From an uncultured Oscillospiraceae bacterium (GTDB lineage Bacteria; Bacillota; Clostridia; Oscillospirales; Acutalibacteraceae), in contig USCI01000086.1 of assembly GCA_900553255.1 (NCBI GenBank), positions 1 through 9,918 of the forward strand: a DNA stretch of 9,918 nt. The letters are read 5' to 3'. Positions within the stretch are counted from its first letter, which is position 1; each line of letters opens with the position of its first letter. The position numbers and the translations under genes are program-made. Of this stretch, positions 1 to 6,798 are shown one piece after another. The notes below the pieces were generated by a model that was not told the DNA's origin, did no database searches, and worked only from the letters and a program-made list of their open reading frames with translations.

Positions 1-16
1 TCCTCTCCATTATACC

Positions 17-38
17 AAAAAAGCCGCCTTTTGGCGAC
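17..38 (-). terminator. Intrinsic terminator downstream of spoIIE
   Basis: Read on the minus strand this is a six-base-pair GC-rich stem (one G-U pair), an AAAA loop and a run of six T. It lies 56 bases past the spoIIE stop codon and is the first hairpin after spoIIE whose T tract is on spoIIE's strand, so it most likely ends the spoIIE transcript. The stem is short, so termination may be incomplete. Confidence 0.6.
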
Positions 39-53
39 TTCTTTGACAGGCTG

Positions 54-87
54 ACGGGAGGTTCACCGTAGTGAACCTCCCGTTTTT
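54..87 (+). terminator. Strong hairpin with a plus-strand T tract
   Basis: A perfect 13-base-pair inverted repeat (54-66 with 71-83) encloses a CGTA loop and is followed on the plus strand by TTTTT and CTT. By polarity it terminates a transcript coming from the left, convergent with spoIIE, from a gene outside or at the very edge of the window. The minus-strand RNA would form the same stem just after the spoIIE stop, but there it lacks a U tract. It could still protect the spoIIE 3' end. Confidence 0.7.
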
Positions 88-93
88 CTTCCT

Positions 94-2514
94 TTATGCA
101 CTTTTGGCGCCGGGGCGTCTTTTGGTTCTTTCTGCCGCACGGCGTTCCTTTTTCACGATCCGCACCGCGACGACGGTGATATCGTCCTCCTTATCCTCCG
201 CCTGCTTTTCCCGCGCCGTATGCGCCACCCGCTCGGCAAACTGACGCAGCGGTTCCTTCTCCTCGTCATAGTCCCGCAGCGCTTCCTCCACCCAGGCGGT
301 GCCGCAGGAGAGCGCGCCGTCGCTGAGCAGCAGCAGCACATCCCCATCGGTGAGGGTATCACGGCTTTCCTCGAAGCGGATGTCCCGCAGGATCCCAATC
401 GGCAGGGAGGAACGCTCGATGCGCGACACCCGGCCGTTATCCCGCAGCAGCGAAGCGGCAGCGCCCGCCTTCCGGCTTTCCATACGGCCGGTAAAGAGGT
501 CGACCGACAGCACGTCAAGGGTGGCGAGGCTTTCATCCTCCGCCTTCACCATCAGGGCGGCATTCACCATGCGCAGCACACTGTCAGGGCCGAAGCCCGC
601 CTGCATCAGCCGGGCGGTCAGTCCCGCCGCCATCGCCCCGTCCACCGCAGCACGGCCGCCGCTGCCCATACCGTCGCTGAGCACGACGTGCAGATGGCCG
701 GCATCACTGAAGGTTTCCACCGCATCGCCGCAGAGCTTTTCCCCGGTGCACTGCAGCTGTGCGGTGGCAACCTGCGCCGCGTACAGCGGGCGTTCGGTCA
801 GGGTGATACGCACGGTTCCCCCCACCCGCGCGACCGTCGGATGGTCAAATTCCCGGCCGCAGGCATCCCCGATCTGCCGCAGCCAGTCCCGTTCCCGGAT
901 ATGCAGGCCGGCATCCTCCGCCAGAATTTCCACCGTCATCCGGTCGCTGCGGCCAAGGGTACACACCGCATCGCTGACCAACATCCCCTGCTGCTCACAT
1001 ATGATCCGCACCCGCGACGCCGCATCCACATCCATGCGCTCGGTTTCGGAAAAATCCAGCGACAGTTCATCGAGCAGGCCGGCCATATCGGTGAACTGCT
1101 CCGCCGCCACCGCACGGATTTCCCCGAGCCTGCGCCACGCTCCCTCGCGCACGAGGTATTCCGTATAGCCGCGGTTGACATGAGCGAGCACCTCGTCGAG
1201 CCGGCTGCACTGCCGTTCGAGACGGCCGGTTACCTCCGAACGGCGGATCTCCCCCTTTTCCCGCAGTACAGCGGACATATGGTTAAAGGAGTCCATTGTT
1301 TCATTAAAGCAGCCTTCCCAGCAGTGCATCCGCAGCCCGCACAGCCGGCAGACATCGTCCGACACCTGACGGTAAACCGTCCCCATATCCGGCGCGCTGA
1401 TCTGCGCGAGCTTACGCGAAACCGAATCCACCGTGGTGGCGACCTCGCCCATCGCCTTCGACGCAAAGTCCAGCCGCATCACCACCGAGCGGCGCAGCCC
1501 TTCCACGGCGGGCAAATCCTGTGCATGGGAGAAAAAGCGGTTGATATACCGGTCGAGCACCGGCGGCAGCGCCACAAACAGCACGCTTGCCGCCGCCACC
1601 TCATACACCCCGATAATCACCGACGCGCCGCTGCCTGCACTCATGGCGACAATCGCGTTGGTGGCCACAAAAATTCCCGCGGACGCCAGGCGGCCGAACC
1701 GCGAAAAAATCCCCGCCATCAGGCCGCCGAAGGCATACGCTGCGGCAAGATGCAGCGAGTCGGGCGCCGCCATGGCCATCGCCAGTCCCAGCACGATGCC
1801 GGCGATGCTGCCGCCCTGCTCCCGTCCACAGCGCGCAAGCAGCAGGATCAGCACCACCGCCAGAATACGCCCGGGGGATATCCCACTGATTTCCAGAGAG
1901 GACACCGCCATAAGCAGCACCGCGCCGGTGGCCACCAGGCTAGACTGCTCCTGCGCAGTCAGCGATGTCCGGCTGCCCGCATCCGCGATGACCCGAACGG
2001 TGGCGGTGGAAAAATACGCGAAGCCGCCGGCTACCAGACTCTCACACAATACCATCAGCAGGCGGTCCACCGCAAAACCGCCCACAAGATTCATCGCAAT
2101 CCCGGTGCTGAAGGTGGCCAGAAAGGCGATTACCGGGGCGAACATCGCCCGGTCGGTCAGCTCCCGGAAGCCGCTGAGCGACCAGCGGATCCCGGCTACC
2201 GCCAGCACCGCCGCCACATAACGCAGCGGAAACACCGCATCGCCCGGCAGCAGATATCCCACCGCGGTGGCGATATACGCCAACAGCGCGCCGGGACCCG
2301 ACACCGCGGCCGCTACCCCGACACCAAACGGCGCCATGCCCTCATAGATCGTCGCGCGCGGCACGAGCAGTCCGGTCAGCGCCCACACGGCGATAAATGC
2401 AACCTGCCGCAGGATTACCCCGCGTTCCTCCCGGCCCGCAGGCCTTTCCCCCGCATCCCCGGCCACCCCGCCGGCATACGCTTTCTGTTTCAACGTCCTC
2501 ACCCACCATATCAT
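94..2514 (-). CDS. spoIIE: Stage II sporulation protein E (PP2C phosphatase)
   Basis: This 806-residue protein matches full-length SpoIIE, the polar-septum membrane phosphatase that dephosphorylates SpoIIAA and so activates sigma F in the forespore. Residues about 35-325 are hydrophobic and would form roughly ten membrane helices. Residues about 330-590 are the central FtsZ-interacting/regulatory region and contain a four-cysteine cluster (C389, C392, C398, C402). Residues about 590-786 are the PP2C phosphatase domain. Visible metal-binding motifs are LSDGMGSGG around D614, LLLLSDG at 727-733 and EDDIT at 776-780. The C terminus is basic (RRAAERTKRR). The ATG is preceded by GGGGAAAGG eight bases upstream. 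The gene follows a terminator and a candidate promoter, so it is probably transcribed alone or with genes beyond the left edge. The family call is secure from the phosphatase motifs, the membrane region and the length. Confidence 0.96.
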   Translation of the reverse strand: MIWWVRTLKQKAYAGGVAGDAGERPAGREERGVILRQVAFIAVWALTGLLVPRATIYEGMAPFGVGVAAAVSGPGALLAYIATAVGYLLPGDAVFPLRYVAAVLAVAGIRWSLSGFRELTDRAMFAPVIAFLATFSTGIAMNLVGGFAVDRLLMVLCESLVAGGFAYFSTATVRVIADAGSRTSLTAQEQSSLVATGAVLLMAVSSLEISGISPGRILAVVLILLLARCGREQGGSIAGIVLGLAMAMAAPDSLHLAAAYAFGGLMAGIFSRFGRLASAGIFVATNAIVAMSAGSGASVIIGVYEVAAASVLFVALPPVLDRYINRFFSHAQDLPAVEGLRRSVVMRLDFASKAMGEVATTVDSVSRKLAQISAPDMGTVYRQVSDDVCRLCGLRMHCWEGCFNETMDSFNHMSAVLREKGEIRRSEVTGRLERQCSRLDEVLAHVNRGYTEYLVREGAWRRLGEIRAVAAEQFTDMAGLLDELSLDFSETERMDVDAASRVRIICEQQGMLVSDAVCTLGRSDRMTVEILAEDAGLHIRERDWLRQIGDACGREFDHPTVARVGGTVRITLTERPLYAAQVATAQLQCTGEKLCGDAVETFSDAGHLHVVLSDGMGSGGRAAVDGAMAAGLTARLMQAGFGPDSVLRMVNAALMVKAEDESLATLDVLSVDLFTGRMESRKAGAAASLLRDNGRVSRIERSSLPIGILRDIRFEESRDTLTDGDVLLLLSDGALSCGTAWVEEALRDYDEEKEPLRQFAERVAHTAREKQAEDKEDDITVVAVRIVKKERRAAERTKRRPGAKSA

Positions 2515-2570
2515 TTCCGCTGCCTTTCCCCATTCCGGTATTTTCAGACGGGTTCCGGTCGGCAGTTTCC

Positions 2571-2604
2571 ATTATATGGCAATTTCGAACTTGTCCATGT
2601 CGTA
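2571..2604 (-). promoter_or_regulatory. Candidate spoIIE promoter with Spo0A-box-like sites
   Basis: On the minus strand a perfect TATAAT (2571-2576) lies 56 bases upstream of the spoIIE ATG. TGGACA (2592-2597), one mismatch from the sigma A -35 box, lies upstream with a short 15-base spacer. Two plus-strand octamers, ATTTCGAA (2582-2589) and ATGTCGTA (2597-2604), each match the Spo0A box TTGTCGAA at six of eight bases and flank the -35. An A7 tract (minus strand, 2623-2629) lies further upstream. The Bacillus subtilis spoIIE promoter is sigma A-dependent, has poor -35 spacing and needs Spo0A-P. The poor spacing here fits that model, but the boxes are inexact. Confidence 0.5.
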
Positions 2605-2673
2605 TCGTGGGCGCATTTCCTGTTTTTTTGCAGCGAATCCGGTAGAATACGGGCAGAGCTGCGCGCAGGACAC

Positions 2674-2705
2674 AAAAAACCGGCGCATCCGTCTGGATGC
2701 GCCGG
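2674..2705 (-). terminator. Intrinsic terminator after the flavoprotein gene
   Basis: A perfect 11-base-pair GC-rich stem (2680-2690 with 2695-2705) with a four-base loop is followed on the minus strand by six T. It starts six bases after the stop codon of the thioredoxin-reductase-like gene. It should insulate spoIIE from the upstream genes. Confidence 0.9.
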
Positions 2706-2711
2706 CAGATT

Positions 2712-3569
2712 TCAGGATTTGCCGTCGAGTGACCGGGCGGCGTGCTGGGCGGCAATAAGCCCCTCCCCGACCGCGACCGCCACCTGCAGCGGCTTGCCGG
2801 TACAGTCCCCGGCGGCATACAGGCCGGGGATATTGGTCTGCTGGTCGGCATCCACCCGAATAAAGCGGCCGTCCGTCTGCAGCCCGGGGACAAGCGAACC
2901 GGGCGCCATCACCTCGCGCAGGATAAATACCACATCGCAGGGGATCAGCCGGCCATCGGCCACCACACCCTCGACTCGATCGGTGCCCTGCAGCGCGATC
3001 ACGGATGCGGTCACCGCTTCCATGCCTTCCGGCAGACCGGACACCGGGCGCGCGGTGACCACGGTGGTAAGCACACCGATCTCCCGCAGAAAGGCCGCTT
3101 CCTCCGCAAGATCGGCCGCATCGCCGGTGACCACGGCGCGTTTGCCGCGGTAAAGCATCCCGTCGCAGGTTGCACAATAGCTCACGCCGCGGCCGACGAA
3201 CCGGTCCTCCTGCGCAAGGGTGCGGCCCACGGCAATGCCGGTGCACAGGATCACCCGGCGGCTTTCCACCATTTCATTCCCCACCGCCGTCATAAAACCC
3301 TCGCCCATCGGCAGGATCGACAGCACCCGGCCTTCCATGAACACCGCGCCGGCCTCCTCTGCCTCATGGTGCATGGCTTCGAGCATCGCCGCGCCGGTCA
3401 TGCCGCGCATGCCGAGATAGTTATCCACCTGTTTGGCACGGTACAGCGGGTTATGGACGAGCGCATTGCTCACCACCGTACAACTTTTCCCGCGGGCCGC
3501 CGCATTGACCGCCGCACTCAGGCCGGCCGGGCCGCCGCCGACAACCAGAATATCCACCATATACCTCAC
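2712..3569 (-). CDS. Thioredoxin-reductase-like FAD disulfide oxidoreductase
   Basis: This 285-residue flavoprotein has the low-molecular-weight thioredoxin reductase layout. It has an N-terminal FAD-binding GGGPAG (11-16), a redox-active CATC (132-135) in the usual SYCATCDG context, and a C-terminal FAD motif AAGDCTG (252-258) followed by the typical hydrophobic tail helix. The middle nucleotide domain is atypical: where NADPH-dependent enzymes have GGGDSA and HRRxxxR, this one has VVTGDAADLAEEA and no basic HRR motif. It may therefore not use NADPH, and ferredoxin-linked flavin thioredoxin reductases are one alternative. It is also shorter than the usual 305-320 residues. I chose the GTG start because GAGG lies nine bases before it. 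The ATG nine bases downstream (3560), which gives MVDILVVGGG, is the main alternative. The gene lies just after copA and its terminator, with no clear promoter of its own. The fold is secure, the electron donor and substrate are not. Confidence 0.88.
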   Translation of the reverse strand: MRYMVDILVVGGGPAGLSAAVNAAARGKSCTVVSNALVHNPLYRAKQVDNYLGMRGMTGAAMLEAMHHEAEEAGAVFMEGRVLSILPMGEGFMTAVGNEMVESRRVILCTGIAVGRTLAQEDRFVGRGVSYCATCDGMLYRGKRAVVTGDAADLAEEAAFLREIGVLTTVVTARPVSGLPEGMEAVTASVIALQGTDRVEGVVADGRLIPCDVVFILREVMAPGSLVPGLQTDGRFIRVDADQQTNIPGLYAAGDCTGKPLQVAVAVGEGLIAAQHAARSLDGKS

Positions 3570-3621
3570 CCGATCTTTCCTCTGCTTTACCCCCGTAAGG
3601 GGAGCTGCCGAAAATGCCTCC

Positions 3622-3657
3622 AAAAAGCATAAAGCCGTCGGCAAACGGCTTTTATGC
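3622..3657 (-). terminator. Terminator between copA and the flavoprotein gene
   Basis: On the minus strand a 12-base-pair stem with one bulged base (3645-3657 with 3627-3638) and a six-base loop is followed by TTTTT. It starts 18 bases after the copA stop codon. The bulge and the five-base T tract suggest a moderate terminator, which may let some transcripts run on into the flavoprotein gene. Confidence 0.78.
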
Positions 3658-3675
3658 GGCAGATTTTATTCACGC

Positions 3676-5826
3676 TCACAGCTTGGTGCGCTTGAGCAAA
3701 ATCGAGTTGGTTACCACCGACACCGAGCTGAACGCCATTGCGGCGCCGGCGATCACCGGACTGAGCAGTCCGAAGGCCGCCACCGGGATGCCGATACAAT
3801 TATAGAAGAATGCCCAGAACAGATTCTGGCGGATTTTGCGCATCGTGGCACGGGAAATCTTTACCGCCGTGACCAGCGCGGTCAGGCCGCCGCCCACCAG
3901 CACCACGTCGCCCGACTCCATCGCAATATCGGTGCCGGTGCCCATCGCAAAGCCGACGTCCGCCGCGGCAAGCGCCGGCGCGTCATTGATGCCGTCGCCC
4001 GCCATCGCGACAATCTTGCCGTCCCGCTTATATTTTTCCACCAGCTCCACCTTGCCGTCGGGCAGCACCTCCGCCACCACCTCGTCGATCCCGACCGCGC
4101 GGCCGACCGCTTCGGCGGTGCGCCGGTTATCGCCGGTGACCATCACGGTGCGGATGCCGAGCTCGTGCAGCTCCTGCAGCGCCTTCGCGGAGGTATCCCG
4201 CACCGGGTCCGCCACCGCCAGCACCGCGGCCGGATGGCCGTCCACCGCCATATACAGCACCGTTTTGCCCTCGTCCTCCCAGCTCTGGCGGTCGTCGGCA
4301 AACGGGATCTGCTGCTCCTCCATGAGCCGGCGGCTGCCGAGCAGCACGGATTTGCCCTCCACCTGCGCGGAAACCCCGCGGCCGGTCAGCGAGGCAAAAT
4401 TCTCCGCCGGCGGTATCGGCCGGTCATAGCTTTCCACTACTGCACGCGCGACCGGATGCTCCGAGAGCTGCTCCACCGCCGCGGCCAGGCGCAGCGCTTC
4501 CTCACGCTGCATACCTACCGGGAGAAAATCGGTGACCGCCGGGCGGCCCATCGTGACCGTTCCGGTCTTATCCAGCAGCACCCGCTCAATCCGGCAGGCG
4601 GTTTCCAGCGCATCCGCACTCTTGATGAGCACACCCATCGTTGCGGCGCGGCCGGTACCCACCATCAGCGCGGTCGGGGTCGCGAGGCCGAGCGAGCAGG
4701 GGCAGGCGATCACCAGCACCGCCACCGCGCGTGAAATCGCCTCGGTCATGCCGTCCGCGCCCCGCATAAATACCAGCGTCAGCACAAAGGTCAGCAACGC
4801 CGCACCGATCACCGCCGGCACGAAAATCGCTGATACCTTATCGGCCAGCTTCTGGATCGGCGCTTTGGAGGACTGCGCTTCTTCCACGAGACGGATAATG
4901 CCCGACAGCACCGTATCCCTGCCGACCCCGTCCGCACGCACGGTCAGTGAGCCGGTGCCGTTGACCGTGCCGCCGAACACCTTATCGCCAAGCTGCTTAT
5001 CCACCGGCATGCTTTCCCCGGTGAGCATGGATTCATCCACCGCCGAGCGGCCGGCGATCACCTCGCCGTCGACCGACAGGCTCTCGCCGGGATGCACCAA
5101 AATGGTATCCCCCTGCACGATCTCCGCCGCCGGGATGACCATTTCCGTTCCATCACGCAGCACCGTCGCGGTTTTCGGCTGCAGGTTCATCAGCATTTCG
5201 ATGGCGGCGCTGGTTTTCCCCCGCGCCCCGGTTTCGAGCATTTTGCCCAGCAGCACCAGCGTGATGACGATCGCGGCGCTTTCAAAATAATAATGCCCGC
5301 TGCCGACAATGACGTTATACAGGCTGTACCCATACGCCGCGCTGGTGCCCAGCGCGACAAGCACATCCATACTCGGGCTGCGGTTGATCAGCGAGAGCAC
5401 CGCGCCCTTGTAAAACCGCCAGCCCACCACAAACTGCACCGGTGTGGCCAGCGCCAGCTGCAGCCAGCCGGCGTTATGCATCCAGTGGGTGACCGCCGCG
5501 TTCGGCGCGACAAACATCAGCACCATCATCACCAGGAACGGCGCCGAAAAAACGGCCGAAATAATAAACAGAATCCGCAGCTCCCGCAGTTCCCGCCGGC
5601 GGGCGGCGTTTTTGTCCTCCACCACCCTATAGCCGGCCGATTTCACCGCCTTTTCCAGACGCTTGCGGTCCACCTTGGCGTCGTCATAGGTGATTTCCGC
5701 CTTACCCACGGCATAGCTGACTTCCGCCTTCTCCACACCGTCGAGCGCGCGCAGCGCATGCTCCACCGCGCCCGAACAGCGTACGCAGGTCATACCCCCG
5801 ATCTGCAGGGTGAGATTTTGTGTCAT
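3676..5826 (-). CDS. copA: Copper-exporting P1B-type ATPase CopA
   Basis: This 716-residue membrane pump uses ATP to move Cu+ out of the cytoplasm. Residues 1-70 are one heavy-metal-associated domain with GMTCVRC (11-17). Membrane helices follow from about 84, with the actuator-domain TGES at 269-272. The ion-binding CPC is at 375-377, the phosphorylated D419 is in DKTGT, the nucleotide-domain SEHP is at 455-458, and GDGIND is at 610-615. The last two helices carry YN (675-676) and MAFSS (697-701). CPC, YN and MxxSS together are the signature of the Cu+ subgroup (P1B-1). Length and motifs are intact. The gene starts 19 bases after copZ. The nearest Shine-Dalgarno (AGG of GAAAGGAT) is about 13 bases from the ATG, which is long, so translational coupling to copZ is likely. 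No copper regulator (CsoR, CopY) is encoded in the window. Confidence 0.97.
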   Translation of the reverse strand: MTQNLTLQIGGMTCVRCSGAVEHALRALDGVEKAEVSYAVGKAEITYDDAKVDRKRLEKAVKSAGYRVVEDKNAARRRELRELRILFIISAVFSAPFLVMMVLMFVAPNAAVTHWMHNAGWLQLALATPVQFVVGWRFYKGAVLSLINRSPSMDVLVALGTSAAYGYSLYNVIVGSGHYYFESAAIVITLVLLGKMLETGARGKTSAAIEMLMNLQPKTATVLRDGTEMVIPAAEIVQGDTILVHPGESLSVDGEVIAGRSAVDESMLTGESMPVDKQLGDKVFGGTVNGTGSLTVRADGVGRDTVLSGIIRLVEEAQSSKAPIQKLADKVSAIFVPAVIGAALLTFVLTLVFMRGADGMTEAISRAVAVLVIACPCSLGLATPTALMVGTGRAATMGVLIKSADALETACRIERVLLDKTGTVTMGRPAVTDFLPVGMQREEALRLAAAVEQLSEHPVARAVVESYDRPIPPAENFASLTGRGVSAQVEGKSVLLGSRRLMEEQQIPFADDRQSWEDEGKTVLYMAVDGHPAAVLAVADPVRDTSAKALQELHELGIRTVMVTGDNRRTAEAVGRAVGIDEVVAEVLPDGKVELVEKYKRDGKIVAMAGDGINDAPALAAADVGFAMGTGTDIAMESGDVVLVGGGLTALVTAVKISRATMRKIRQNLFWAFFYNCIGIPVAAFGLLSPVIAGAAMAFSSVSVVTNSILLKRTKL

Positions 5827-5845
5827 AGCGTTGGCTTATCCTTTC

Positions 5846-6064
5846 TCACTGTGCCGTATAGCCGGCCGCAACCACCGCCTGCACAAGCTGCGCACGGTCG
5901 GTCTTACCGGGCACAAAACTCACTTCGGCACTCTTTTTCTCCAGGCTCACTTCCACGCTCTTCACGCCTTTTACCGCGCGCAGCGCATCCGCCACCCGTT
6001 TCTGGCAATGTCCGCAGGTCATACCCTCCACCGCGATGGTCGTCGTTTCGGTTTTGCCAAACAT
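5846..6064 (-). CDS. copZ: Copper chaperone CopZ (HMA-domain protein)
   Basis: This 72-residue soluble protein is a single heavy-metal-associated domain. EGMTCGHC puts the two Cu+-binding cysteines at 17 and 20, and the length is that of a classic CopZ. It should carry Cu+ in the cytoplasm and pass it to CopA, encoded 19 bases downstream. The ATG at 6064 is chosen because GGAAGG lies eight bases upstream. An in-frame ATG at 6085 would add seven residues but would place the ribosome binding site inside the gene. The glycine-histidine between the cysteines and the C-terminal AGYTAQ are usual for the family. A small inverted repeat lies just upstream. Confidence 0.94.
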   Translation of the reverse strand: MFGKTETTTIAVEGMTCGHCQKRVADALRAVKGVKSVEVSLEKKSAEVSFVPGKTDRAQLVQAVVAAGYTAQ

Positions 6065-6096
6065 TCTGCATGCCTTCCTTTCCATAATTCATCCGG

Positions 6097-6118
6097 CGCC
6101 CGTTTGCCGGGCGATATA
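6097..6118 (-). promoter_or_regulatory. Inverted repeat upstream of copZ, possible operator
   Basis: A perfect six-base inverted repeat (CGCCCG at 6097-6102, CGGGCG at 6108-6113, five-base loop) lies about 30 bases before the copZ start. It has no T tract on the minus strand, so it is not a normal terminator. A weak -10-like TATATC (6113-6118) abuts it, without a convincing -35. C/G tracts of this kind resemble CsoR-type operators, but the flanks do not match a known consensus. It could also be an RNA stem that affects copZ translation. Confidence 0.25.
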
Positions 6119-6139
6119 CTCTTTTTAGTTATGTCCCGC

Positions 6140-6736
6140 TTAACCGGCGGTATCCATATCCGCCAGGCGCTGCTCCCATCCGTAGCTGCCGTCCCCGGTG
6201 TCGGTACCGGTATACCGCACCATACCCAGCAGCCCGCCCAGCGCAAACGACAGGATCATACCCGCCAGAAGCACCGCACAGGCAATCTGCACCCCGAGCC
6301 GCCGGCCGCGGCGCGGCTCCTGCAGCGAAAACGCCAGCACCACCGTACGCACAAAAAACGGCAGCGGCAGCATCGCCAGCACCACGATATTCACATTCGC
6401 CGCCGTATAACCGCTTTCGGTGAAAGTGCCTTCCAGGCCGCCGTAATACAGGATGATGAACAGCACCGTCCCCATCAGCACAAGCCCCGTCGCCAGCAGC
6501 AGCAGCGAGTCCCAGACATGCTCCCGGTATTTGCGGGTGTACGCCTGATAGGAATAGATGGCGGCGCCGATGAGTACCGCTGCCAGAATGAACAGATAGC
6601 TCGTCGAGCGGAAATAGTTCTGCTCGAGTTGCTCGGTGTTATGTATGCCGGCGGTAAAAAACACCGACAGCAAAAGCAGCCCTGTTGTGAACACCAGATA
6701 CACGATGCTTTTGGCAAAGCGGGTTATTTTTATCAT
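6140..6736 (-). CDS. Unrecognised five-helix membrane protein
   Basis: I do not recognise this 198-residue protein. About five membrane helices can be seen at residues 10-30, 46-65, 77-98, 115-136 and 147-170. Basic loops lie after helix 2 (YTRKYREH) and between helices 4 and 5 (EPRRGRR), which suggests those loops are cytoplasmic. The last 28 residues are polar and acidic. No metal-binding CxxC or HxxH pairs, catalytic motif or cleavable signal peptide is evident. The start at 6736 is preferred because AGGAAAGG lies ten bases upstream. The ATG at 6745 would have that ribosome binding site one base away. The gene sits between the sugar kinase and copZ, 75 bases from the latter's start. A role in copper or envelope homeostasis would be only guilt by association. 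Confidence 0.8.
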   Translation of the reverse strand: MIKITRFAKSIVYLVFTTGLLLLSVFFTAGIHNTEQLEQNYFRSTSYLFILAAVLIGAAIYSYQAYTRKYREHVWDSLLLLATGLVLMGTVLFIILYYGGLEGTFTESGYTAANVNIVVLAMLPLPFFVRTVVLAFSLQEPRRGRRLGVQIACAVLLAGMILSFALGGLLGMVRYTGTDTGDGSYGWEQRLADMDTAG

Positions 6737-6798
6737 CCTGCCCATTCCTTTCCTGCCGCATTCCGGAAGTTCCTGGCTCTTTTTATTCCGCGGACCGT

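Noticed and set aside
43..48. Perfect TTGACA on the plus strand
   Set aside because: No -10 box lies 16-18 bases downstream, where the strong hairpin begins, and no plus-strand gene follows.
2643..2648. TAGAAT on the plus strand upstream of the flavoprotein terminator
   Set aside because: It resembles a -10 box, but nothing on the plus strand downstream is a plausible gene.
2659..2668. Ten-base palindrome CTGCGCGCAG
   Set aside because: Short self-complementary GC-rich words are common at this base composition, and it has no T tract or repeated partner.
220..3153. 977-codon open frame on the plus strand opposite spoIIE and the flavoprotein gene
   Set aside because: It lies antisense to clearly real genes, its translation is rich in H, R, Q and P with no domain, and such long frames are expected opposite GC-rich coding sequence.
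6140..6736. Membrane protein as a copper importer (CopD-like) or a cysteine transporter
   Set aside because: None of the expected metal-binding histidine, methionine or cysteine patterns is present, and five helices fit neither family well.
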